Origin: Bacteroidales bacterium
GTDB taxonomy: Bacteria > Bacteroidota > Bacteroidia > Bacteroidales > UBA932
Assembly: GCA_017471025.1 (NCBI GenBank)
Contig: JAFUWX010000090.1
Span: 1-36,136 of the forward strand
Direction of reading: 5' to 3'
DNA length: 36,136 bases
A model generated the notes under the pieces. It did no database searches, was not told the origin of the DNA, and was given only the letters and a program-made list of their open reading frames with translations. The position numbers and the translations under genes are program-made. Positions 8,253-18,084 of this stretch are shown here, piece by piece. The first letter of the stretch is position 1. Each line of letters starts with the position of its first letter.

Positions 8253-9374
8253 CTACCAGAGTTTGATGGCCCAGTCGTAGGTGATGCCGAGCAGGCCGAA
8301 GAGCATATTGTTGTTGTAGCCTGCGCTGGCCTGCACGCGCAGGGACTTGTCCTGCAGCGGATACCAACTGGCGGTCAGGCCGCCACTGTAGAAGGCATAC
8401 TTGTCAAAGGGAACATCCGAGGGGGTATAGTCTTCCGGGACGACGCAGCTGTCGGTGTCCTTGTCCCAGCCATAAGGCGCGGGGTCATGGGCGATATTCG
8501 CCACCCCTTTGAGAGAAAGGTCCCAATGGTCGCCGATCTCATACTGGAAGTTGGCCGATACCGTGTGGCCTTTGACGGCCGCCTGCACCCAGTAAGGGTC
8601 GCCGCAGCGGTTCATGTAATCGACGGTAGCGGTGAATCCGCCGAAATTCAGGCGGTTACCGATGCTGAAGATCGGCCGCAGGTAGGTGTCGCGGCCGGTA
8701 GCGTGGTCATATTCCTTGGCCGTGAGCACGCTATAGTTGGTGCTCCAGGGGCCATATTCGCCCGTCCAACGCAGCGCGAAAGCCGGACCGGCATTGTCCT
8801 GGTCCATGGCCACCTGGAAGGCGAAGGTACTCTGCTCCGAGGGGGTCGTCCAGGCAGCGGAGAAGCCCAGTTTATATACCGTGTAGGAATTCCAGAAATG
8901 CGTGGCCGTCATCGGATTGACATCGAAGTCGTACTCGTCGAATTCGAATCCGCCTACGAACAGGGCCATTTTACCCAGGGAAAGTTCGAAATCGCCCGGA
9001 GTGAAGGTGATGTAAGCCCAGTCAAGGAAGTTGTTGGCGCCGTTGCCGGAGCCCGGCCAGGGGAAATGATACAGGTTTTTGGTCGGTGTCAATACTCCGT
9101 CCTGGAAAGACCCGTAGGTCCAGTCGGTGGCAATCCAGTGATTGCACACGGAGAACGACCATTTTTCAGAGATGTTACCCTCAAAGAGGGTGTAAAGATG
9201 TGTGTTGCCGAAGCTGAACGACGCGGATTTGCTATCCAAGTCATACAATACGCCGACGTCAACCCTCGGAATAATGGACAACCCGGCACCACGGCCGGTG
9301 TCCTCAGCCTCTTGTGCGCGCACAAGAGAGCAGCACAGCATCGCGGCTGCGCAGACTACCAGGAATCTCTTCAT
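8253..9374 (-). CDS. Outer-membrane beta-barrel protein, first gene of the pot operon (373 aa)
   Basis: A signal peptide (MKRFLVVCAAAMLCCSLVRA) is followed by alternating aromatic and polar strands and many Gly/Asn/Asp turns. The C-terminal residue is Trp after an aliphatic strand, typical of an outer-membrane porin. It resembles the Bacteroidota porins sometimes annotated as phosphate-selective or OprP-like, but I cannot assign it to a family with certainty. It is the promoter-proximal gene of the potABCD transcript, 3 bases before potA. The context suggests that it is the outer-membrane entry route for the polyamine taken up by the importer; this is inference. Many acidic residues in the predicted strands and loops would suit a cationic substrate. 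Confidence 0.72.
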   Translation of the reverse strand: MKRFLVVCAAAMLCCSLVRAQEAEDTGRGAGLSIIPRVDVGVLYDLDSKSASFSFGNTHLYTLFEGNISEKWSFSVCNHWIATDWTYGSFQDGVLTPTKNLYHFPWPGSGNGANNFLDWAYITFTPGDFELSLGKMALFVGGFEFDEYDFDVNPMTATHFWNSYTVYKLGFSAAWTTPSEQSTFAFQVAMDQDNAGPAFALRWTGEYGPWSTNYSVLTAKEYDHATGRDTYLRPIFSIGNRLNFGGFTATVDYMNRCGDPYWVQAAVKGHTVSANFQYEIGDHWDLSLKGVANIAHDPAPYGWDKDTDSCVVPEDYTPSDVPFDKYAFYSGGLTASWYPLQDKSLRVQASAGYNNNMLFGLLGITYDWAIKLW

Positions 9375-9445
9375 TGAGCCTCATAAAAAATTGGTTTGGT
9401 GACACATACCTGCACGGAGCAAGGCCCTTCGCAGGTTTATCGGTG

Positions 9446-9473
9446 CAAAGGTATAAAAAAATGCAGGAAACAA
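9446..9473 (-). promoter_or_regulatory. Promoter of the porin-potABCD operon
   Basis: Read on the minus strand, TTG (9473-9471) is followed after 17 bases by TACCTTTG (9453-9446). The start codon lies about 70 bases downstream. Confidence 0.6.
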
Positions 9474-9518
9474 GACAATTTTCATAAAAAAAACTGCTGT
9501 ACCCTTCGCATCCAGACC

Positions 9519-10358
9519 CTATTTCATCCGGCTGAGCCGCTTGAGTTCGGATTCCGCCCGGATTATGTCGATAATGGAGCAGACGATACGGAAAGCCCGG
9601 GAATCGCGGGTATAGGTGGCCGGCGCGACGAAATTGACCCGGCCCTGGCGCAGGAGTTTCTCAGCCACGGTCCGCTTGTCCGGATTCTGGGGGTTATAGA
9701 CGGCGATGCAGTGCCCGCCGAACATCGTGACGATCTTCATGCAGGGGACATCCGTCTCCCCGTCGCCAAAATAGATCATCTGCGGGAAAGGGATCCGCTT
9801 TTTGTCGTCGTCCGTGCTCTCGTTGACCCGTTTGGCGTCGCGCGAGGAGAAAATGCCCTTGTTGATTTTGAACATGAACTGGGTCTTGGCGGTGTAATCG
9901 ACGGCGATGCCGGGCCATTCCGCCTCCCCCTCTTCATTGTAAATATACGTACAGGCAAAGATGTGCTTGAATTCGTGGGCGATGGGCGTGCCTTCGATGA
10001 TTTCCTTCAGGCCGGAAGAATTGATGTAGTGCTCGACGCGCACCCCGTGCTGGGCGCCGTACTCGTTGACCTGCCGGAACCAGGTGCGCAACCCTTCGAA
10101 AAGCTGCACATGCTCGCCGAATTTTTTGAATTCGGAACGTCTCAGGCGGATTCCCTTGCGGCGGGCTTCGTCGAACATCAGTTTCATATAGGCCAGGATA
10201 TTGCTGGCGTCCTGCCCCTTGGCGATGCCGTCACTCTTGGTCCAGAACTCTTCCGGCGTCTGGCCGATGGCCTGGATAAAGCCGAATTCCTGCATATTCC
10301 CCGGCGAGAGGGTCCCGTCGAAATCGTAAATCAGGGCGACGATAGGTTTTTGTTTCAT
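9519..10358 (-). CDS. HAD-superfamily hydrolase, phosphoserine-phosphatase-like (279 aa)
   Basis: This cytoplasmic phosphatase-type protein has HAD motif I YDFDGTLS (nucleophile D12, acid/base D14), motif II INSSG (about 112-116) and motif IV GDGETD (198-203). The start at 10358 is chosen because MKQKPIVALIYDFDG places motif I close to the N-terminus, as is usual. The longer reading upstream runs through the promoter. A helical cap lies between motifs I and II (about residues 20-110). The substrate is not known. It is transcribed alone, divergent from the acyl-CoA ligase gene. Confidence 0.82.
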   Translation of the reverse strand: MKQKPIVALIYDFDGTLSPGNMQEFGFIQAIGQTPEEFWTKSDGIAKGQDASNILAYMKLMFDEARRKGIRLRRSEFKKFGEHVQLFEGLRTWFRQVNEYGAQHGVRVEHYINSSGLKEIIEGTPIAHEFKHIFACTYIYNEEGEAEWPGIAVDYTAKTQFMFKINKGIFSSRDAKRVNESTDDDKKRIPFPQMIYFGDGETDVPCMKIVTMFGGHCIAVYNPQNPDKRTVAEKLLRQGRVNFVAPATYTRDSRAFRIVCSIIDIIRAESELKRLSRMK

Positions 10359-10415
10359 ATTCAAAATAATATAAACCTGGCAATCAATCATTTCGCCACA
10401 CCGGACGAAGTTTTG

Positions 10416-10423
10416 CAAAGATA
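10416..10423 (-). promoter_or_regulatory. -7 promoter element for the HAD hydrolase
   Basis: The minus strand reads TATCTTTG here, 57 bases before the chosen start. No good -33 TTG is visible at the expected distance. Confidence 0.45.
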
Positions 10424-10540
10424 CAACATTTTTGCTGGGAAAAAAACGCGTTTTTTCGTAACTTCGCTTGTTCAACCGGATAACAGGCCGGAAGAAAGAC
10501 AATACGTATCAAAAACATAAACCTTAACAAACTTCTATTT

Positions 10541-12178
10541 ATGGAACATTATCTTGCTGCGTTGCAGAAAGCGACCCGGAAATTCTGGGACAAGCCTGCC
10601 TTGAACACCATCGGCGGAGAGAGCTTCACCTACGGCGACATGGCGGTCCAGATCGAGAAATTCCACTGCTTTTTCGAGGCCATCGGCCTGAAGAAAGGAG
10701 ACAAGGTCGCCCTCTGTGCCAACAACGGTGCCCGCTGGGGCATGACCTATATGGCTGTCAACACCTACGAAACCGTCATCGTGCCGATCCTGGCCGACTT
10801 CACGCCGGAAGCCGTCTGCACGCTGGTCAACCACTCCGACAGCATCGGTTTCTTTACGTCTGCGGACCGTTGGAAGAAACAGGATATCGCGAACTTCCCT
10901 GCCCTGCGCTTCGTCGTGGACATTGATTCCTGGAGCCTGCTGTATGCCCGGGAAGAATCCATCGCCGAGGCCTTTGGGAAGATGGACGACATGCTGAAAG
11001 CTCGCTATCCGAAGGGCTTTGGACCCGATGACGTCGTATTCCCGACCGACAACTGGGACGACCTCTCCACCATCAACTATACTTCCGGTTCCACCGGCAA
11101 CCCGAAGGGTGTCATGCTGACCTACCGGAACTTCAGCGCCAACGTCGATTTCTCGCAGCGCCATGTCCCCGCGGGTGACAAGATGGTCTCCATGCTGCCC
11201 ATGGCCCACATGTACGGCCTGGTCATCGAGTTCATCTACCCGCTGAGCAACGGCACGTCCATTTACTGGCTCGGCAAGGCGCCGACCCCGGCCGCCCTGC
11301 TCAAGGCCTTCGCCGACGTGAAGCCTTACCTGCTGATCACGGTGCCGCTGGTCATGGAAAAGATCTACAAGTCCAAGATCAAGCCGACGCTCGACAAGCC
11401 GGCGGTCAAGTTCCTGCTGAAGATTCCGGGCATCAACAACATCATCTACAAGAAGGTGAAAGACGGTCTGGTGGCGGCCTTCGGCGGCAATGTGCAGGAA
11501 TTCATCATGGGCGGCGCCGCCCTCAATCCCGAGGTGGAGAGAATCTTCAAGCGGATCAACTTCCCGTACCTGGTCGGCTACGGCATGACCGAAGCCTGCC
11601 CGCTGCTCGCCTATGAGCACTGGACGAAGTATGTCCCGGGTTCCTGCGGCAAGGCCGTCGATTGCGCGACCGTCCGTATCGATTCCGAAGACCCGCAGCA
11701 CATCGTGGGTGAAATCCAGGCCAAGGGCGAAAACATCACCATCGGCTATTACAAGAACGAGGAAGCCTCCGCAAACGCCTTTACCGAAGACGGTTACCTC
11801 AAAACCGGCGACCTGGGTATCATGGACGCCGAAGGCAACATCTTCATCCGCGGACGTTCCAAGAACATGATCCTGTCCGCCAACGGACAGAACATCTATC
11901 CGGAAGAGGTCGAGGCCATCGTGAACAACCAGAGCTACGTGAGCGAGTCCGTGGTCGTGGACCGTGGCGGCAAACTCGTCGCGCTGGTATATCTCGACCA
12001 GGTGGGCATCGCCAAGGACCTGCTGGACAAAGAGGCCATCGCCGACATTCCCGACCAGATCAAGAACGGCGCCAACAAGTCCCTCCCTGTATATAGCAAA
12101 ATCGCCCAGGTGGAAACGATGGACCAGCCTTTCGAGAAGACCCCGAAGATGTCCATCAAGAGATTCCTCTATAAATAG
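10541..12178 (+). CDS. AMP-forming long-chain acyl-CoA synthetase (545 aa)
   Basis: This ligase activates a fatty acid with ATP and couples it to CoA. The AMP-binding P-loop YTSGSTGNPKGV starts near residue 180. YGMTEACPL provides the adenylate-binding motif, and KTGDLG followed by FIRGRSKNMIL marks the hinge to the C-terminal domain. The C-terminus holds the expected catalytic Lys region (FEKTPKMSIKRFLY). The length is typical of bacterial FadD-like enzymes. No signal peptide or membrane segment is seen. A weak -7-like box TAACTTCG is at 10459-10466. Chain length and whether it feeds beta-oxidation or phospholipid synthesis cannot be read from the sequence. Confidence 0.87.
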   Translation: MEHYLAALQKATRKFWDKPALNTIGGESFTYGDMAVQIEKFHCFFEAIGLKKGDKVALCANNGARWGMTYMAVNTYETVIVPILADFTPEAVCTLVNHSDSIGFFTSADRWKKQDIANFPALRFVVDIDSWSLLYAREESIAEAFGKMDDMLKARYPKGFGPDDVVFPTDNWDDLSTINYTSGSTGNPKGVMLTYRNFSANVDFSQRHVPAGDKMVSMLPMAHMYGLVIEFIYPLSNGTSIYWLGKAPTPAALLKAFADVKPYLLITVPLVMEKIYKSKIKPTLDKPAVKFLLKIPGINNIIYKKVKDGLVAAFGGNVQEFIMGGAALNPEVERIFKRINFPYLVGYGMTEACPLLAYEHWTKYVPGSCGKAVDCATVRIDSEDPQHIVGEIQAKGENITIGYYKNEEASANAFTEDGYLKTGDLGIMDAEGNIFIRGRSKNMILSANGQNIYPEEVEAIVNNQSYVSESVVVDRGGKLVALVYLDQVGIAKDLLDKEAIADIPDQIKNGANKSLPVYSKIAQVETMDQPFEKTPKMSIKRFLYK

Positions 12179-12224
12179 TGACAATTTGGCAGAGAATTCT
12201 GCTTGGAACATAATTTGACCAGTT

Positions 12225-12253
12225 ACAGGCGGCTGCATGATGCGGCCGCCTGT
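12225..12253 (+). terminator. Hairpin after the acyl-CoA ligase gene
   Basis: The 9-base arms ACAGGCGGC (12225-12233) and GCCGCCTGT (12245-12253) enclose an 11-base loop. Only a short T-rich stretch follows, so termination strength is uncertain. Confidence 0.5.
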
Positions 12254-12282
12254 ATTGTATCCAAAACAAAACTGTATAACTT

Positions 12283-14313
12283 ATGGCAACAAACGGAAAA
12301 ATTGGTGTAACGACCGAGAATATCTTCCCGGTTATCAAGCAGTTCCTGTATTCTGACCACGAGATATTCCTGCGTGAACTCGTGGCGAACGCCGTCGATG
12401 CCACCCAGAAGATGAAGGCCCTCGCGAGCAGCGGAGACTTCAAGGGCGAGCTCGGCGACCTGCATGTCAGCATCGAACTGGATGAAAAGAAACAGATCCT
12501 GAAGGTCATCGACCAAGGTATCGGTATGACGGCGGAGGAAGTGGATAAGTATATCAACCAAATCGCTTTCTCATCCGCCGGAGAATTCCTCGAAAAGTAT
12601 AAGGACCAGCTGAGCAGCATCATCGGCCACTTCGGCCTGGGCTTCTACTCCGCGTTCATGGTGGCCAAGAAGGTCACGATCGACACCCTGAGCTGGAAGG
12701 ACGGCGCCAAGGCGGTCAAATGGACCTGCGACGGCAGCCCGGAGTACAAGATGGAGGATTCCAAGAAACAGGACCGCGGTACCGTCATCACCCTCTGGCT
12801 GGACGACGATGCCAAGGAATACGGAGAGAAGGGCAAGATCGAGGCCCTGCTCGACAAATACTGCAAGTTCATGCCCGTTCCCATCCTCTTCGGCAAGGAG
12901 CAGGAGTGGAAGGACGGCAAATATGTCGATACCGACAAGGACAAGGTCGTCAACAGCATCGAGCCCATCTGGACGAAAGCCCCGTCGGACCTGAAGGACG
13001 AAGACTACCTGAAGTTCTACAAGGCCCTGTATCCGATGCACGAGGACCCGATGTTCTGGATCCACCTGAATGTCGATTATCCTTTCACGCTGACCGGCGT
13101 GTTGTACTTCCCGAAACTCAAGGACCGCATGTCCATCGAGAAGAACAAGATCCAGCTCTATTGCAACCAGATGTTCGTCACGGACCATGTCGATAACATC
13201 GTCCCGGACTTCCTGACCCTGCTGCACGGTGTCATCGATTCCCCGGACATCCCGCTGAACGTATCCAGAAGCTATCTGCAGAGCGATGCGAACGTCAAGA
13301 AGATTTCCACCTATATTACCAAGAAGGTGGCCGACCGCCTGGAGGATATCTTCATGACCCGCCGGCAGGAGTTCGAAGGCAAATGGGACAACCTCAAGCT
13401 CTTCATCGAATACGGCATGCTGAGCGACGAGAAGTTCTGCGAACGCGCCCTGAAGTTCGCCCTCTTCAAGAATACGGAAGGCAAGTATTTCAGCTTCGAA
13501 GAGTACCAGAAGGCCGTCGAGTCCGAGCAGAAAGACAAGGACAAGAAGACGGTGTATCTCTATGCCACGGATACGGACGCGCAGTATCCCTTCATCGAGG
13601 CCGCCCGCAACAAGGGTTATGACGTGCTGCTGATGGACTGCGAACTGGATGCCCACTATGTCAATCTCCTGGAACAGAAGCTCAAGGACGTCCGCTTCGC
13701 CCGCGTGGATTCGGACAGCATCGAGCGCCTGATTCCGAAACAGGACCATGTCAAACTCGAAATGACGGCGGCCGAGCGCTTCGACCTTTCCGAGGTCTTC
13801 AAGGCAGCGCTGCCCAAGGGGAACGACTGGTATGTGGAAGGAGACAACCTCGGCGAGAACGCGGAGCCTGTCCTGATCACGCAAAGCGAGTTCATGCGCC
13901 GCTACCGCGAGATGAGCGCCCTGGGCGGAGGAATGAATTTCTACGGAGAAATGCCGCCGTCCTATAATATTACGGTCAACATGGACAATGCCCTGATCGC
14001 AAAAGTGATGCAGGCCAAACAGGCCGAAGTCAAGCCGATGGAGAGCGCAGGCGAGCAGCCGGAAGCCCTCGGCAAGGACGCGACGCAGGAGCAGAAGGAC
14101 GCCCACGATGCCGCCATGAAGGCTTACAACGAAAAGAAGGAAAGCGTAGAGAACGCACACAAGGCTGACCTGACGGCATTTGCCGAAGGGAACGAAATCC
14201 TGCACCAGGTCATCGACCTGGCCCTGCTGGCCAACGGCCTGCTGAAAGGAAAGGCCCTGAGCGACTTTATCGCCCGCAGCCAGAAGGTCGTCAGCGACGC
14301 CTATCTGAAATAA
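12283..14313 (+). CDS. htpG: Chaperone HtpG (Hsp90 family, 676 aa)
   Basis: This is bacterial Hsp90, a cytoplasmic ATP-driven chaperone. The N-terminal GHKL ATPase shows ELVANAVDATQK (residues about 31-42), DQGIGM and GHFGLGFYSAFM, the usual nucleotide-binding motifs. The middle domain (about 220-500) includes RSYLQSDANVKKI, and a C-terminal dimerisation domain follows. There is a charged insertion rich in Lys/Glu near residues 575-615, as in other Bacteroidota HtpG proteins. The length fits the family in this phylum. It is transcribed alone and ends in a strong terminator. Confidence 0.97.
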   Translation: MATNGKIGVTTENIFPVIKQFLYSDHEIFLRELVANAVDATQKMKALASSGDFKGELGDLHVSIELDEKKQILKVIDQGIGMTAEEVDKYINQIAFSSAGEFLEKYKDQLSSIIGHFGLGFYSAFMVAKKVTIDTLSWKDGAKAVKWTCDGSPEYKMEDSKKQDRGTVITLWLDDDAKEYGEKGKIEALLDKYCKFMPVPILFGKEQEWKDGKYVDTDKDKVVNSIEPIWTKAPSDLKDEDYLKFYKALYPMHEDPMFWIHLNVDYPFTLTGVLYFPKLKDRMSIEKNKIQLYCNQMFVTDHVDNIVPDFLTLLHGVIDSPDIPLNVSRSYLQSDANVKKISTYITKKVADRLEDIFMTRRQEFEGKWDNLKLFIEYGMLSDEKFCERALKFALFKNTEGKYFSFEEYQKAVESEQKDKDKKTVYLYATDTDAQYPFIEAARNKGYDVLLMDCELDAHYVNLLEQKLKDVRFARVDSDSIERLIPKQDHVKLEMTAAERFDLSEVFKAALPKGNDWYVEGDNLGENAEPVLITQSEFMRRYREMSALGGGMNFYGEMPPSYNITVNMDNALIAKVMQAKQAEVKPMESAGEQPEALGKDATQEQKDAHDAAMKAYNEKKESVENAHKADLTAFAEGNEILHQVIDLALLANGLLKGKALSDFIARSQKVVSDAYLK

Positions 14314-14336
14314 AGGGATTGCCCTTATCAAACAAC

Positions 14337-14370
14337 GAGGCCGGCTCTCCGAAGAGCCGGCCTCTCTTTT
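14337..14370 (+). terminator. Strong terminator after htpG
   Basis: The 12-base arms GAGGCCGGCTCT (14337-14348) and AGAGCCGGCCTC (14353-14364) with a 4-base loop are followed by TCTTTT. Confidence 0.9.
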
Positions 14371-14440
14371 ATGCGCCCTCGTCTTAACAACTGCTGCCCA
14401 GGAGGAGGTAGCGGAGCCGCGCGGCAGCAGGATAAGGGCA

Positions 14441-14473
14441 AAAAACAAGGGACCGACCCAAAGGGCCGGTCCC
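14441..14473 (-). terminator. Terminator of the OmpA-like gene
   Basis: On the minus strand GGGACCG (14473-14467) pairs with CGGTCCC (14455-14449), followed by TTGTTTTT. It lies 25 bases after the stop codon of the minus-strand gene. Confidence 0.8.
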
Positions 14474-14497
14474 GAAAATTGTGCTATTGTTTCGGAA

Positions 14498-15760
14498 TTA
14501 CTTCACGGAAACAACCACGCGGCGAGCCTCGATGTCACCGGCGATACCGCCGAGAACCTCAGTCTCAATGCGATCAGCAGCGACACCCTTCTTTACGAGG
14601 TAGTCCTTGACAGCGTTGGCACGCTGCTCGGAGAGCTGGGTGTTGCGCTTGGCAGAACCGGTCTTGCTGTCAGCGGAACCGCTCACGAGGAGACCCTTGT
14701 CGTCAGCGAGGTTGGCAACGACGTTGTCGCAGAAGAAGTCGAGGTGCAGTTTCTCACGGTCGGAGAGCTTAGCGGAACCCATCTCGAAGAAGGCGTATGC
14801 AGGAGACTCAACATTGTTGGTACCAACATAAACCGTGTCAGGAGCCTGGTTCTTGAGAGCTTCGATCTCATCCTTGAGAGCGGCGTTCTCCTTCTCGAGT
14901 TCCTCAACACGAGCCTTGAGGGCGTTGTACTGCTCGGTGGTGAAAGGCACAGGGATGACAACCGGAGTCACGGAGGAGTGACGGTCGAAGTTGGTGCGAC
15001 CGAGGTTGAAGATCAGGCCGAGGGTAGCGGAAGGAAGGAAGCCATAGCGATCGAGGAATTTCTTGACATCGGTGTCAACCTTCGCGGAACGGTCACCGGT
15101 GATACCGAGTTCATAATCGCGAACGACCGGGAGGGAGAGGTCGAGGTAGAGATCGACATGCTTGCCAAGACGGAAGTCGTTGATGAAACCGAAACCAGCC
15201 TCATAGCCGAGACCATTCTTCAGCATCGGCTTGTCGGTGGTCTTGAAGTTCACGACACCAGCCTGGAAGTAACCGATAACATCCCAGAAACGGGTCTCCT
15301 TGTAGCCGCTGAAGCTGTTGGAGATGTTCCAGAGGAAGTCAGCGTGAATAGCGTGCTGCCAGTAACCGGCGTTCACGAAAGCGTTGGTGCTGGCGCCCAT
15401 CTTGGTCGTAGGGGCATCGAGACCCTGGAGCGGGTGGGTACCATTGGTGAGACCCTTGTAACCCACACGGACACCGACGGTAGGAGTGATCCACTTACCG
15501 ACGAAGAGGTCAGCGGCGATACCGCCATAGAGGCACTTGAAGGTGTCGTTCTTCCAGTTGGTTCCGAAGATATCGACAGCGGTCTGAACACCACCACCGA
15601 CACCGATGAACCAATTGTCCCAGAAACCGTTGGTCTCGTAAGGGCCACGGACGATCTTACCGTTCTCGTCACGGTTGCCATTCTCCTGCGCAAAAGCGCT
15701 GCCGGAGAAGAGAAGTCCTGCTACTGCAAGAACTCCGAAAAGTGTTTTGATTCCTTTCAT
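14498..15760 (-). CDS. OmpA-family outer-membrane protein (420 aa)
   Basis: This protein anchors the outer membrane to peptidoglycan. It has a signal peptide (ending SGSAFAQ), an eight-strand-like beta-barrel region (about 25-270), and a short coiled coil (LKARVEELEKENAALKDEIE, about 280-305). The OmpA C-terminal peptidoglycan-binding domain (about 320-420) includes the region LSEQRANAVKDYLVKKG. I start at 15760 because this yields a clean signal peptide; the longer frame has none. Codon use is very biased and the sequence is highly regular, consistent with strong expression. Function in peptidoglycan binding is inferred from the family. Confidence 0.9.
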   Translation of the reverse strand: MKGIKTLFGVLAVAGLLFSGSAFAQENGNRDENGKIVRGPYETNGFWDNWFIGVGGGVQTAVDIFGTNWKNDTFKCLYGGIAADLFVGKWITPTVGVRVGYKGLTNGTHPLQGLDAPTTKMGASTNAFVNAGYWQHAIHADFLWNISNSFSGYKETRFWDVIGYFQAGVVNFKTTDKPMLKNGLGYEAGFGFINDFRLGKHVDLYLDLSLPVVRDYELGITGDRSAKVDTDVKKFLDRYGFLPSATLGLIFNLGRTNFDRHSSVTPVVIPVPFTTEQYNALKARVEELEKENAALKDEIEALKNQAPDTVYVGTNNVESPAYAFFEMGSAKLSDREKLHLDFFCDNVVANLADDKGLLVSGSADSKTGSAKRNTQLSEQRANAVKDYLVKKGVAADRIETEVLGGIAGDIEARRVVVSVK

Positions 15761-15832
15761 AATATTGAATAAGTAATTAAAAATATTTTTCCAACATGTG
15801 CTTTCGCCTTTCGCTACTAGCCATATCAAATG

Positions 15833-15861
15833 CAAAGGTAATAAAAAATTCATACTTCAAA
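15833..15861 (-). promoter_or_regulatory. Promoter of the OmpA-like gene
   Basis: The minus strand reads TTTG (15861-15858), 17 bases, then TACCTTTG (15840-15833). The same 17-base spacing occurs in the porin-pot promoter. The leader is about 67 bases. Confidence 0.7.
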
Positions 15862-15884
15862 AAATATTATGCATTATTTTTCCC

Positions 15885-15892
15885 TATCTTTG
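15885..15892 (+). promoter_or_regulatory. -7 promoter element for uvrB
   Basis: TATCTTTG lies 53 bases before the uvrB start, in a short A/T-rich divergent region shared with the ompA promoter. A clear -33 TTG is not seen. Confidence 0.5.
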
Positions 15893-15945
15893 CAGGAGAA
15901 AATCATTCATTTTCATCATTTTTATATAAAAAATCGCCTGAAAGA

Positions 15946-18078
<2,133 letters not shown>

Positions 18079-18084
<6 letters not shown>

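Noticed and set aside
6867-9377. An 836-codon open frame on the plus strand opposite potA and the porin gene
   Set aside because: It is antisense to two well-recognised genes, shows no domain I know, and long antisense frames are expected at this GC content and codon bias.
14391-14430. CTGCTGCC...GGCAGCAG inverted repeat between the htpG and ompA terminators as a small RNA
   Set aside because: It has a long loop, no promoter and no conservation evidence, so it is probably a chance or terminator-related hairpin.
12571-14448. A 625-codon minus-strand frame opposite htpG
   Set aside because: It mirrors the codon pattern of htpG and runs through its terminator; no motif or promoter supports it.
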